A DNA stretch of 64,000 nt. Origin: Acidimicrobium ferrooxidans. Lineage in GTDB: Bacteria; Actinomycetota; Geothermincolia; Fen-727; Anoxymicrobiaceae. The stretch covers positions 529,543 through 593,542 of the forward strand of contig DYIU01000002.1 in NCBI GenBank assembly GCA_020723485.1, read 5' to 3'. Numbering within the stretch: position 1 is the first letter of the stretch; every line of letters begins with the position of its first letter. Positions 29,128 through 38,301 of this stretch are shown piece after piece. The notes beneath the pieces were generated by a model, which was not told the origin of the DNA, searched no databases, and saw only the letters and a program-made list of their open reading frames with translations. Position numbers and translations under genes: made by a program.

Positions 29128-30302
29128 CACCCCTCGAGGACCACAGTGACGCTGTACGCGCCCCTGGCCCCTCCCATGCTCTGCGCGATACCGATGTCCG
29201 CGCCGGGTACCTGCCTCGCGCCTGCGACGCCCCTCACCTGCCTGGCGACCTCCGCCACCTGGTAGACGCCTGTCGCCCCTATCGCGTGTTCGCCCCCGAT
29301 CAGGCCGCCGGACGGGTTCACCGGGTTGCTCCCGCCCATGGAAGCGCTGCCTTCGCGCAGGAACCGGGCCCCCTCTCCCCAACCGCAGAGGCCGAACTCC
29401 TCGTAAAGGCATATCTCGACCCCGGAGAACGCGTCGTAGACCTCCGCGACCTTCACCGCCGAGCGGGGGTCCTCGATGCCCGCCATCGCGTACGCCGCTA
29501 CGGCGGACCGCCGGACGGCCGGGAACAGTGAGCTGCCCGGGTCGTCCCTTTCCGCCTGCCTCCCGGACTCGGTGCTTGCCCCGATGCCGGTTATCCATAC
29601 CGGGTCGCGGGCGAACCTGCCGGCGGCCTCCTCGCCAGCCAGCAGGATAGCGGCCGCCCCCTCGCTGTTCAGGCAGTGGTCCAGTATCTTGAGCGGGTAG
29701 ATGACGGTGGGGCTCGCCAGCACATCTTCGACGGTCAGTTCCATCGGCGACTGGGCGTCGGGGTTGTTCCTCGCGTTTCCCTTGTTCTTGACCACGACGC
29801 GCGCCATGTCTTCCTCTGTGGTGCCGTAGTTCTCCATGTGCCACAGGATGGCGCCCCCGTACGAGCCCGCGGGCGAGCCGTGGTAATGTGCCTCGAAGAA
29901 CGGGTCCGCCGCAAAGGTGATGGACTTCACCATCTCGAAGACGTTGGAGACGTCCGCCACCTTCTCCACCCCGACCACCAGAACGACGTCGTGAAGCCCG
30001 CTTGCCACCTCGGCGAACGCGGCCCTCACGGCGTACCCGCCTGTCGCGCCGCCGGTGGTCACCCTGACCGCGGGCCTGCGGGCGAGCCCGAGCAGGTAGT
30101 GCACGTGGTGGTCCGGCATGGCGCAGTGCTCGAAGAAGTCGTTGTAGATGCCATAGACGGCGCTTTCCACGTCACCGGGCGACGCGCCGGCGTCCTCCAG
30201 GCAGTCCCTTACGGCCTCGTAGGCAAGCCGCGGGAACGTCTTGTCCATGTGGCGCGCCTTGAACGCGGTGTTCCCTGCTCCGACGACCGCGACTCTGTTC
30301 AT
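29127..30302 (-). CDS. Thiolase-family protein (SCP2-thiolase type)
   Basis: VAVVGAGNTAFKARHMDKTF, EVYDAFSGVEICLYEEFGLC, VNPSGGLIGGEHAIGATGVYQVAE. Confidence 0.9.
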   Translation of the reverse strand: MNRVAVVGAGNTAFKARHMDKTFPRLAYEAVRDCLEDAGASPGDVESAVYGIYNDFFEHCAMPDHHVHYLLGLARRPAVRVTTGGATGGYAVRAAFAEVASGLHDVVLVVGVEKVADVSNVFEMVKSITFAADPFFEAHYHGSPAGSYGGAILWHMENYGTTEEDMARVVVKNKGNARNNPDAQSPMELTVEDVLASPTVIYPLKILDHCLNSEGAAAILLAGEEAAGRFARDPVWITGIGASTESGRQAERDDPGSSLFPAVRRSAVAAYAMAGIEDPRSAVKVAEVYDAFSGVEICLYEEFGLCGWGEGARFLREGSASMGGSNPVNPSGGLIGGEHAIGATGVYQVAEVARQVRGVAGARQVPGADIGIAQSMGGARGAYSVTVVLEG

Positions 30303-30348
30303 GTCTCCTTCCATCTCCCGGACCCGTGTTGCCGACCGGAGGTCGGCG

Positions 30349-31914
30349 CTACAGGTGAACTGGGCGTTTCTCCACGACGTACTCGGCCTTTATGTGGGTC
30401 TTCTCGAACAGCTCGTCCTCGAGCTTGTCCCGGTCCGTCTCGTGGACTATCTCGTCAGGCGTCACCTCGGTTGTCCCCTTGACGTTCTTGCGCACCTCTT
30501 CGGCGACCTGTGCGAACTCGAACCCGTCCTGGACCGCCAGCCTTATCACCAGGCGGTCGCGCGAGAACTCGTCCCCGGGGACCTCCTTGTCGAGGACCGC
30601 CTGGAACTGGTAAACGCCGGCCGTGTCGCGGATGGCGGAGATGAGCTCGAGCATCGCGACCCTGGTCCCCTTGAGCTTGGTGAAGTCCTTCTTCGCCCTG
30701 GCTATCGGTGGGCTCATCATCTGGTAGGAGAGCCCGCAGTGCGGGCACCGCTCCCAGCGGACCCCGCCCAGCACCAGGTCTCCCGTGAAGTAACGCAGGA
30801 AAGTGGTCCCCCTCCAGTCGATGTGGCTGAACGTCAGCACCCCGGGCTCGCCTTCCGGCACCGGCTCGAGCGTGTCGGGGTCGAGCAGCTCCCAGTAGAA
30901 GTACTTCGGGTTCAGGTGGATGTTGCTGCGCTCGGTGCACTCGTAGAAGGCGATCTTCATCTCGGTCATGCCGTAGCCCTGGACGAGCTTGAAGTCGTCG
31001 CGGCCCCCGGCCCTGGCGACCATCTCCTTTATGTACTTGCGGAGCGACTCGGTGAGCGGCTCCGCGGCGACCAGGGCGATGAACATCCTGGAAAGGGGCT
31101 CCACCTCGCCGCTCTCCACCATCTCCACCGCCCGCCTCAGCCAGTAGACCAGGTAGGACGGTATCGCGATTATCCCCTCGAAGCCGCCCTCGCTGAAGAG
31201 CTGTATCTGCCTCTCGGTGGGGACCACGGTGCCCCCGAACGTGTCGAAGCCGCTCGAACCCCCCAGCCACTTTCCCATCACCACCTGGAAGAACGCGAGG
31301 TGGGGCGCGCCCGGGAAGATGTTGAGGGCGCGCATCGTCCAGGGGACTTCCTCGCCGCTCCAGAAAGCCGAGGCGGTCTCTTTGACGCTGTGGTGCAGGT
31401 CCCTGTGGGTATAGACCGCCGGGGTAGGGTCGCCTGTCGACCCGGCTGACGCGTGGAAGTGAATGGGATTCCATTCGAGCGCGGCCCGGCGGCCGATCTT
31501 CAGGTACTTGAAGCCCTCCTTGTAGTTCACGCGATAGAGGGCGGCGTAGTCCCTCGGGTAGTTGAAAACGCCCTGGGCGACGTACTTCATGATGAACTTC
31601 GCGCCTATGCGGGCGGTCTCGTAGCGGGGCTCGACCCCCGGGAACGTCGGCTGGAGTATGAACGCTATCGGGTCCGGCTTGTAGTCGTCCTTGTATGTCA
31701 CGGGGATCCTCGCGAGGTCCTCCGGCCGCCGGATGGAACGCGGGTCGATGCCGTTTTCCTTGAAGAGCCTTCGGTAGTAGGGGTGATACGGATAGATGAC
31801 CTCGCGGATGTAGTCGGTGAGCCTGCGGAAAGACGCTTCTCTCTGCTCCTCGGCGCTCTTGAGGTAGAAGTTGCTCACGGCCCTCACCCCCATTCCGCTG
31901 AATGCTTTGACCAT
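30349..31914 (-). CDS. Phenylacetate-CoA ligase family (AMP-dependent) protein
   Basis: YHPYYRRLFKENGIDP, ASAGSTGDPTPAVYT, QGYGMTEMKIAFYEC. Confidence 0.85.
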   Translation of the reverse strand: MVKAFSGMGVRAVSNFYLKSAEEQREASFRRLTDYIREVIYPYHPYYRRLFKENGIDPRSIRRPEDLARIPVTYKDDYKPDPIAFILQPTFPGVEPRYETARIGAKFIMKYVAQGVFNYPRDYAALYRVNYKEGFKYLKIGRRAALEWNPIHFHASAGSTGDPTPAVYTHRDLHHSVKETASAFWSGEEVPWTMRALNIFPGAPHLAFFQVVMGKWLGGSSGFDTFGGTVVPTERQIQLFSEGGFEGIIAIPSYLVYWLRRAVEMVESGEVEPLSRMFIALVAAEPLTESLRKYIKEMVARAGGRDDFKLVQGYGMTEMKIAFYECTERSNIHLNPKYFYWELLDPDTLEPVPEGEPGVLTFSHIDWRGTTFLRYFTGDLVLGGVRWERCPHCGLSYQMMSPPIARAKKDFTKLKGTRVAMLELISAIRDTAGVYQFQAVLDKEVPGDEFSRDRLVIRLAVQDGFEFAQVAEEVRKNVKGTTEVTPDEIVHETDRDKLEDELFEKTHIKAEYVVEKRPVHL

Positions 31915-31970
31915 CCAGGCGAACTATAAAGGACTTTCGGTGGGGCGGTCAACCGCGCATGGTGATTCCA

Positions 31971-32306
31971 TTACCACTTCTCGACGTATTCCCGGAAGTG
32001 AGAAAGGAAAGAGTACTCGCAGAGCACGTCCTGCCGCTCCAGGTGTTTCCTCTGGAGGAAACGCATGTCGCGCCCCTCTCCCTTCCTGCCCTCCTCTTCT
32101 ATCTGCGCCAGCAGCTCCCTGTTGAACGACTCAAGCTCTGCAATGCGCCTGTGGTAGCCCGGTATCGATATCGCGACCAGGTCCTCCCCGCTGTAACGCC
32201 CGGTGGCCCCGCAGTGAGCGCACCTGTACTCCCCGATCGCATCCCGGGCCACGCCCTCCAGCCCGGCGCTGCACAACGCGCACTTGCGCTCGACTATCTC
32301 GTCCAT
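31971..32306 (-). CDS. Small zinc-ribbon protein, unknown function
   Basis: MDEIVERKCALCSAGLEG...YRCAHCGATGRY; start trimmed because the longer ORF begins inside the repeat at 32320-32414. Confidence 0.6.
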   Translation of the reverse strand: MDEIVERKCALCSAGLEGVARDAIGEYRCAHCGATGRYSGEDLVAISIPGYHRRIAELESFNRELLAQIEEEGRKGEGRDMRFLQRKHLERQDVLCEYSFLSHFREYVEKW

Positions 32307-32319
32307 GAGGACATGATAT

Positions 32320-32414
32320 TGCAACGCCGGGGTCAGGTCACTTTGTTGCGTTTCACAGGTGCACAAGGTCAGCCGCATTCAAACGCAACAAAGTGACCTG
32401 ACCCCGGTGTTGCA
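32320..32414. repeat. REPIN-like inverted repeat: two ~34-nt arms (32320-32353 and 32381-32414)
   Basis: TGCAACGCCGGGGTCAGGTCACTTTGTTGCGTTT ... AAACGCAACAAAGTGACCTGACCCCGGTGTTGCA; reverse complements with one mismatch. Confidence 0.9.
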
Positions 32415-32427
32415 TTAGACTGGGGGC

Positions 32428-33816
32428 ATGAACATCGCCGCAAGGTCCGTCCTCGCTTTCGGAAAATCGGTAGGCGCCGCAACCAGGGTGTTCAAGCTGG
32501 GCGGCGGCTCCACGCTGCCAGGAAGGATTGCTCGCAGGCTCTACCCGGGATTCGTCCCTTCGATGGTCCGCGAGCTCCCTCTCGGCTGCGCGCTCGTGAC
32601 CGGCACGAACGGCAAGACGACCACGTCCACGCTCCTGGCGTCCGTGCTGGACGGTGCCGGCATCACGCCGGTGCACAACAGGACAGGGGCGAACCTCATG
32701 GCGGGCATAGCCTCGGCCCTCATTCGCGAGTCGGACCTCTCCGGGAAGCTCGCCGCCCGCATCGGGCTGTTCGAGGTCGACGAGGCTGCGCTGCCGGCGG
32801 CAATCAGGGAGACCTCGCCACGGCTGGTGCTCGTCAACAACCTCTTCCGGGACCAGCTGGACAGGTACGGCGAGCTCGACACCCTCGCCGGCAGGATGAG
32901 AGAGGGCATCGAGGGGATGGACGGCGGCGCGACGGTGGCGCTCAACGCCGACGACCCGCTGGTCGCTTCGATCGGTGACGGCCTGGAGCAGAAGGTGGTC
33001 TATTATGGGATACAGTCGGAGCGGTATGCCAGCGACACCATGCAGCACGCGGCGGACAGCAAGCACTGCACCGCCTGCGGCGCGCCCCTCGCCTACGAGT
33101 ACTATCTCTTCGGGCACATGGGTAAATACAGATGCCCGGAGTGCGGCCGCGCCCGACCCGAGCCAGACATCGCGGCCGTCGACCTCGAGATGCTGGGGAT
33201 GGAGGGGACCCGGTGCACCATAAGTTACCCGGGGGGCTCCGTACGGCTCAGGGTGCCCCTCCCGGGCCTGTACAACGTCTACAACGTCCTGGCCGCGACA
33301 GCGGCTGGGCTGGCCCTCGGCGTCGAGCCGGAAACGGTCTTCGCCGCCGTGGAGTCCTTCACGGCGGCGTTCGGGCGCGTCGAGCGGGTGGATGCCGGGG
33401 ACCACCAGCTCCTGATGATACTCGCCAAGAACCCGGCGGGTTTCAACGAGGTCATAAGGACGCTCTCAACCCAGCCGGGGCGAAAGGACGTCCTGCTTGC
33501 CCTCAACGACAACATCGCCGACGGACGGGACGTCTCCTGGATCTGGGACGCGGACTTCGAGATGTTCACCGGGAGGCTCCATAACGTGACGTGCTCCGGA
33601 ATCCGGGGGTGGGACATGGCCCTGCGGGTCAAGTACTCGGAGCTCGGGGAGGCTTCACTGGCGGTCGAGACCGACCTGGAGCGCGCCCTCGACGCTTCAC
33701 TCGAGAAGGTCGCCTCCGGCGGGACACTCTACGTCGTGCCGACATACACTGCCATGCTCGACCTCAGGGCCGTCCTTGTCGGGCGCGGCCTGGTGACCCC
33801 CTTCTGGGAGGGTTGA
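32428..33816 (+). CDS. murT: Lipid II isoglutaminyl synthase subunit MurT
   Basis: VTGTNGKTTTSTLLASVL, NADDPL, CTACGAPLAYEYYLFGHMGKYRCPECG, DUF1727 C-terminus. Confidence 0.92.
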   Translation: MNIAARSVLAFGKSVGAATRVFKLGGGSTLPGRIARRLYPGFVPSMVRELPLGCALVTGTNGKTTTSTLLASVLDGAGITPVHNRTGANLMAGIASALIRESDLSGKLAARIGLFEVDEAALPAAIRETSPRLVLVNNLFRDQLDRYGELDTLAGRMREGIEGMDGGATVALNADDPLVASIGDGLEQKVVYYGIQSERYASDTMQHAADSKHCTACGAPLAYEYYLFGHMGKYRCPECGRARPEPDIAAVDLEMLGMEGTRCTISYPGGSVRLRVPLPGLYNVYNVLAATAAGLALGVEPETVFAAVESFTAAFGRVERVDAGDHQLLMILAKNPAGFNEVIRTLSTQPGRKDVLLALNDNIADGRDVSWIWDADFEMFTGRLHNVTCSGIRGWDMALRVKYSELGEASLAVETDLERALDASLEKVASGGTLYVVPTYTAMLDLRAVLVGRGLVTPFWEG

Positions 33817-34553
33817 TGAACGTAAGGATCGGGTACCTGTACCCGGACTTGATGAACATATACGGGGACCACGGCAACGTGCTGACCCTGGTGAGGCGCT
33901 GCAGGTGGCGCGGCATCGCGGTCGACGTGGATGAGCTAAAGCCCGGCGACCCGGTCCTCCCCGGGCGCCACGACATATTCTTCATGGGCGGGGGCCAGGA
34001 CCGCGAGCAGGTGATGGTCGCCCGTGACCTGATCGAGGTCAAGGGCGAGGCGATAAACCGTGAGATCGAGGACGGGGCCGCCGCGCTGGTGATATGCGGC
34101 GGGTACCAGCTCTTCGGGAGGTTCTACCGCCCGTTCGATGGCGAAGAACTCCCCGGCATAGGGGTCTTCGATGCGTACACCGTGGCTGGCAGGAAGCGCT
34201 GCATCGGCAACGTGGTCGCCAAGTCCGCCCTGGGAGGCAAGGCCGGCCTCGTCGTGGGCTTCGAGAACCACTCCGGCAAGACCTACCTGGGGCAGGGCTG
34301 CACCCCGCTGGGCATGGTAACCGTCGGCTGCGGGAACAACGCGGAGGACAGGACCGAGGGGGCGGTGCACCTCGGGGCGGTGGGAACCTACCTGCACGGG
34401 TCGCTCCTGCCGAAGAACCCGGGCGTCGCGGACTTCCTCATAGAAAGAGCGCTGTCGCGGCGAGGCCACCTGCTTCCCCTCAGGCAGCTCGACGACACCA
34501 TCGAGCTGCGCGCCCGCCAGGCCGCGATAGCCCGCGCGAAGAAGACCCACTGA
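33816..34553 (+). CDS. gatD: Lipid II isoglutaminyl synthase glutamine amidotransferase subunit GatD
   Basis: YLYPDLMNIYGDHGNVLTL, ALVICGGYQLFG, GFENHSG, TYLHGSLLPKNP. Confidence 0.92.
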   Translation: MNVRIGYLYPDLMNIYGDHGNVLTLVRRCRWRGIAVDVDELKPGDPVLPGRHDIFFMGGGQDREQVMVARDLIEVKGEAINREIEDGAAALVICGGYQLFGRFYRPFDGEELPGIGVFDAYTVAGRKRCIGNVVAKSALGGKAGLVVGFENHSGKTYLGQGCTPLGMVTVGCGNNAEDRTEGAVHLGAVGTYLHGSLLPKNPGVADFLIERALSRRGHLLPLRQLDDTIELRARQAAIARAKKTH

Positions 34554-34735
34554 AGGGCCGGCGACGCACGGCTCCCCACGGCGAGTAACCTTTGCCACCT
34601 TTCTTCGTTTTAGCAGGGTAAGGTAACATAGTGGTGCGACACTCTTGGCTCGACGCGTCGCGAATCGGAAGCGTGCTACTCACAACCGGCAGAAGACACG
34701 TGCAAATACGCGAATACCTGAGACTGGGGGTAACG

Positions 34736-37700
34736 ATGTCAGTTTCTGCATCAAGGCTCGCCAGGGCCTCCGTGGCCGTGGCGCTCTCGATGGCGCTCGC
34801 CCTCCTGATAGTCCCCGCGCTGGCGCCGCAGGCCCACGCCCAGCCCATTACGGGTGCCATATCCGGGACGGTCAGGCTGCCCGGGGGCGCACCCATGGCC
34901 GGGTGCAATATCGAGGTGCGAGCCTACTCCGATGGTTCCCTGAGGGGCGAGACCACCACTGACGGCGCAGGTTTCTATACGGTTGCAAACCTGGGTGAAG
35001 GCCAGTACGCGGTACATTTCATGCCGGGTGACAACGTTCATCAGAACCAGTGGTATAACGGCAAGACCGACGAGGATTTCAGGAGGCAGACAGACTTGCC
35101 CGACCCGGTAACGGTTACGCCGCCGGATACCACGCAGAACATCAACGCCGCCCTCGTGCGCGGAGCGTCCATATCCGGCAGGGTAACATCGACCGCCGGC
35201 GGTGTTCCCGTGACCTCATGCCTCGTGCACGCGCACATCCTCAGGTGGAACACTCACGGGTGGAGCACCGAGAAGGTCGGCACCGACGCGGTGGACAGCA
35301 ACGGATACTACAAGGTGGGGGCCCTGGAGAGCGCCCCGTACCTGGTGGAGTTCGAGCCCACCGACGACGTGCACGCCGGCGAGTGGTACAACGACAAGCA
35401 GACCAGCAGCAGCGCGACCCGCCTTTACCTTACGGCGCCGAATGAAACGAAGAGCATCAACGCGGTGCTGGCGGCGGGAGGCAGAATACGGGGCAGCGTC
35501 AGGTCATCCACAGGAACTGCGCTTTACGATCACCCGGTCTATCTGAGGATCTACGACAACAGCTCCAAGACGTGGGTCCCGTACTCGGTCGGTGAGAACA
35601 CTACTGATTCCGCTGGTTACTACAGCCTGGGGCCGGTGGCGCCCGGGAAGTACAAGGTCTATTTCGGTGTTCCGGCCGGTACCAAGTCTCATTTCCCCGA
35701 ATGGTACGACGACAAGCAGAGCGAGGACGAGGCTGCCCAGCTCTCCGTGGCGGCGGGCGAGACCAAATCGAACATCAACGCCGTTCTCGCCAAGACCTGC
35801 TTCATCGTCGGCAGGGTCACAAGGGACTGCGGGGATAATGAGCCGATACCCGGGGTCCTGGTCACGGCCTACATGAGGGTCGGAAACAACTGGGAGGTAG
35901 TCGCCGAGGAGAAGACCGACGGTAATGGTGATTACTACATCCTGGGTCTCAAGGCCGGCACGTACAGGGTGAAGTACACCTCGCCCCGGACCGCGTGGTC
36001 GAGCACCTGGTACAACGGCAAGGGCTCGCTGTCCTCGGCGACGAACGTGCCGCTCGAGATCTATGAGACTAGACGCATAAACCTGAAGCTCAAATGGTCG
36101 AACAACACTCCTTACGCCGTCTTTGCCGGTAACGCCTTCAACGATTACGGTGAGGTCCTCACCGGCCTCAACCTGCCCTTTGAACCTTTCAGTGCCGCTG
36201 ACCTGCAGGACGGCTGCCTGCTCTCACACTACAGGTACCTGTTCATGAACTGCACCAACGAGCTCCACGACTGGGACGCGGATCCCTCGGTGCTCCAGCA
36301 GTTCGTGAACGGCGGAGGCTACCTCTTCACTTCGGACTTCGCCGGTTTCACGATGCTCAACCGGTGTTTCCCGGGCCACGTGACGTTCGCCGACCCCGTG
36401 GAGCAGGGAACCGCGCAGAAGCTCACCGGAGCCGTTATCGGCCCTTCACTGAGTGACTACCTGGGCAAGGATGCGACGCCGTTAGTCTACGACCAGGGAG
36501 GCTGGTCGGTCATCAACGGGACACAGGCCGGCACGAGCATCCTCATCAGGGGCAACGTCCATACTGAAAACACCGGAACACTCGCCAACAGGCCCCTGCT
36601 GGTCTCGTTCGCCCACGGCAGCGGCAAGGTCTTCTACAGCACGTTCCACGAGAGCAAGCAGGGTGAGCTCGGAAAGCAGATAGTCTCCTACTACCTCGCT
36701 CAGGGCGCCGCCCGAGGCAGCTGGTACCTCGCCGAAGGTTCGACCGACGGAGGGACTGAGACCTGGCTCACCATTCAGAACCCGAACACGCTCGCCGCAA
36801 ACGTAAGCGTCACCTACATGGGACCCGGGGGAGTCACCTGGGGGCCCACCCTCGCCGTCCCCGGCAAGTCCAGGGCCTCGGTCCAGGTATCAAAGACCAT
36901 AAGGGACTACCAGGTCTCCACCAGGGTGAGCAGTGAGAGCCCGATCGTGGTCGAGCGGTCCATGTACGGGAACAACAACGCCTGGGGTACGGATTCCATC
37001 GGGGTGGTGACCCCGTCCGCGACCTGGTACCTGGCCGAGGGATCGACGAACGGTGGCATGGAGACCTGGATAACCGTGCAGAACCCGAACACCACCGACA
37101 CGAAGGTCTCCCTCACCTACATGACGCCGTCGGGCGCGGTGCCGGGGCCCAGCGCTACCGTGAAAGCCAGGACGCGCATGTCTTTCTATACCGCGGACAC
37201 CGTGCCGAACGTATGGGACGTATCGACGAAGGTGACGAGCGACCTGCCTGTCGTCGCCGAGCGCTCCATGTACGGCAACGGTAAGACCTGGGCCACCAAC
37301 TCCATCGGTGTGGTGAATCCCTCGACCGCCTGGTACCTGGCCGAGGGTTCCACGAACGGTGGCATGGAGACCTGGATAACCGTGCAGAACCCGAACAGCA
37401 CCGACGCGAAGGTCTCGCTCACCTATATGACGCCTTCCGGTTCGGTGAAGGGACCGAGCACTACCATAAAGGCCAATACCCGGAAGTCTTTCTACGTGGC
37501 CGACACTGTGCCGAATGTCTGGGACGTATCGACGAAGGTGACGAGCGACCGACCTGTCGTCGCCGAGCGCTCCATGTACGGCAACGGTAAGACCTGGGCC
37601 ACCAACTCCATCGGTGTGGTGAATCCCTCGACCGCCTGGTACCTGGCCGAGGGTTCCACGAACGGTGGCATGGAGACCTGGATAACCGTGCAGAACCCGA

Positions 37701-37933
37701 ACAGCACCGACGCGAAGGTCTCGCTCACCTATATGACGCCTTCCGGTTCGGTGAAGGGACCGAGCACTACCATAAAGGCCAATACCCGGAAGTCTTTCTA
37801 CGTGGCTGACACCGTGCCGAATGTCTGGGATGTCTCTACCAGGGTAGGGAGCGACTGGCCGGTCGTAGCCGAGCGCTCCATGTACGGCAACGGCAAAAGT
37901 TGGGCCACCAACTCCATCGGGTATTCACCGTAG
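34736..37933 (+). CDS. Large secreted/surface protein: carboxypeptidase-regulatory-like repeats plus four ~102-aa WYLAEGST repeats
   Basis: Signal peptide MSVSASRLARASVAVALSMALALLIVPALAPQAHA; repeated ISGTVRL...GFYTVANL modules; C-terminal repeats starting at 36722, 37025, 37331, 37637. Confidence 0.85.
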   Translation: MSVSASRLARASVAVALSMALALLIVPALAPQAHAQPITGAISGTVRLPGGAPMAGCNIEVRAYSDGSLRGETTTDGAGFYTVANLGEGQYAVHFMPGDNVHQNQWYNGKTDEDFRRQTDLPDPVTVTPPDTTQNINAALVRGASISGRVTSTAGGVPVTSCLVHAHILRWNTHGWSTEKVGTDAVDSNGYYKVGALESAPYLVEFEPTDDVHAGEWYNDKQTSSSATRLYLTAPNETKSINAVLAAGGRIRGSVRSSTGTALYDHPVYLRIYDNSSKTWVPYSVGENTTDSAGYYSLGPVAPGKYKVYFGVPAGTKSHFPEWYDDKQSEDEAAQLSVAAGETKSNINAVLAKTCFIVGRVTRDCGDNEPIPGVLVTAYMRVGNNWEVVAEEKTDGNGDYYILGLKAGTYRVKYTSPRTAWSSTWYNGKGSLSSATNVPLEIYETRRINLKLKWSNNTPYAVFAGNAFNDYGEVLTGLNLPFEPFSAADLQDGCLLSHYRYLFMNCTNELHDWDADPSVLQQFVNGGGYLFTSDFAGFTMLNRCFPGHVTFADPVEQGTAQKLTGAVIGPSLSDYLGKDATPLVYDQGGWSVINGTQAGTSILIRGNVHTENTGTLANRPLLVSFAHGSGKVFYSTFHESKQGELGKQIVSYYLAQGAARGSWYLAEGSTDGGTETWLTIQNPNTLAANVSVTYMGPGGVTWGPTLAVPGKSRASVQVSKTIRDYQVSTRVSSESPIVVERSMYGNNNAWGTDSIGVVTPSATWYLAEGSTNGGMETWITVQNPNTTDTKVSLTYMTPSGAVPGPSATVKARTRMSFYTADTVPNVWDVSTKVTSDLPVVAERSMYGNGKTWATNSIGVVNPSTAWYLAEGSTNGGMETWITVQNPNSTDAKVSLTYMTPSGSVKGPSTTIKANTRKSFYVADTVPNVWDVSTKVTSDRPVVAERSMYGNGKTWATNSIGVVNPSTAWYLAEGSTNGGMETWITVQNPNSTDAKVSLTYMTPSGSVKGPSTTIKANTRKSFYVADTVPNVWDVSTRVGSDWPVVAERSMYGNGKSWATNSIGYSP
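36722..37930 (+). repeat. Four tandem ~303-306 bp in-frame repeats; units 3 and 4 near-identical
   Basis: WYLAEGST(D/N)GG(T/M)ETW(L/I)T(I/V)QNPN... recurring every 101-102 codons. Confidence 0.9.
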
Positions 37934-37996
37934 CGGCGCCGGTGGCGGGCGCCTCTGTGGCGACCTGGTGTGCTAAAATACCAGGCACCTCGGCGT

Positions 37997-38071
37997 GGGC
38001 GTTTAGCTCAGCGGGAGAGCGCTGCCTTCACACGGCAGAGGTCACTGGTTCAATCCCAGTAACGCCCACCA
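37997..38071 (+). tRNA. tRNA-Val (anticodon CAC), CCA encoded
   Basis: GGGCGTT-TA-GCTCAGCGGGAGAGC-G-CTGCC-TTCACAC-GGCAG-AGGTC-ACTGG-TTCAATC-CCAGT-AACGCCC-A-CCA. Confidence 0.95.
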
Positions 38072-38301
38072 CGCATACTTAACCTCCACTCATCGCGTTA
38101 CTGGGATTGAACCAGTGACAGGGGGGTTATGCCTTTTTCCGGGGGGAAGGTCCCCCCGGAAATCGTCCATGGGGGGTCACAGCGAGCCCGCCCTGCGGGC
38201 GAGCGCCATAGGGGGGCTTGCCCCCCTGTGGGGAGCGGAGCGACGCAGCGAAGCGAGGAGAGCAGCGACGTCACTGCGTTCAATCCCAGTAACGCCCACC
38301 A
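38072..38301 (+). mobile_element. tRNA-3'-end-nested palindromic element B1 (at tRNA-Val): inverted T-arm/acceptor copy, hairpin core, direct 3'-end copy
   Basis: Inverted copy GCGTTACTGGGATTGAACCAGTGAC 38095-38119 (25 nt perfect complement of tRNA 38041-38065); hairpin TTTCCGGGGGGA-AGG-TCCCCCCGGAAA 38136-38162; direct copy 38270-38301 GTCACTGCGTTCAATCCCAGTAACGCCCACCA. Confidence 0.85.

Noticed and set aside
36722-37933. Tandem repeats as a CRISPR array
   Set aside because: Units are ~306 bp, in frame and protein-coding; no short repeat/unique spacer pattern here or elsewhere in the window.
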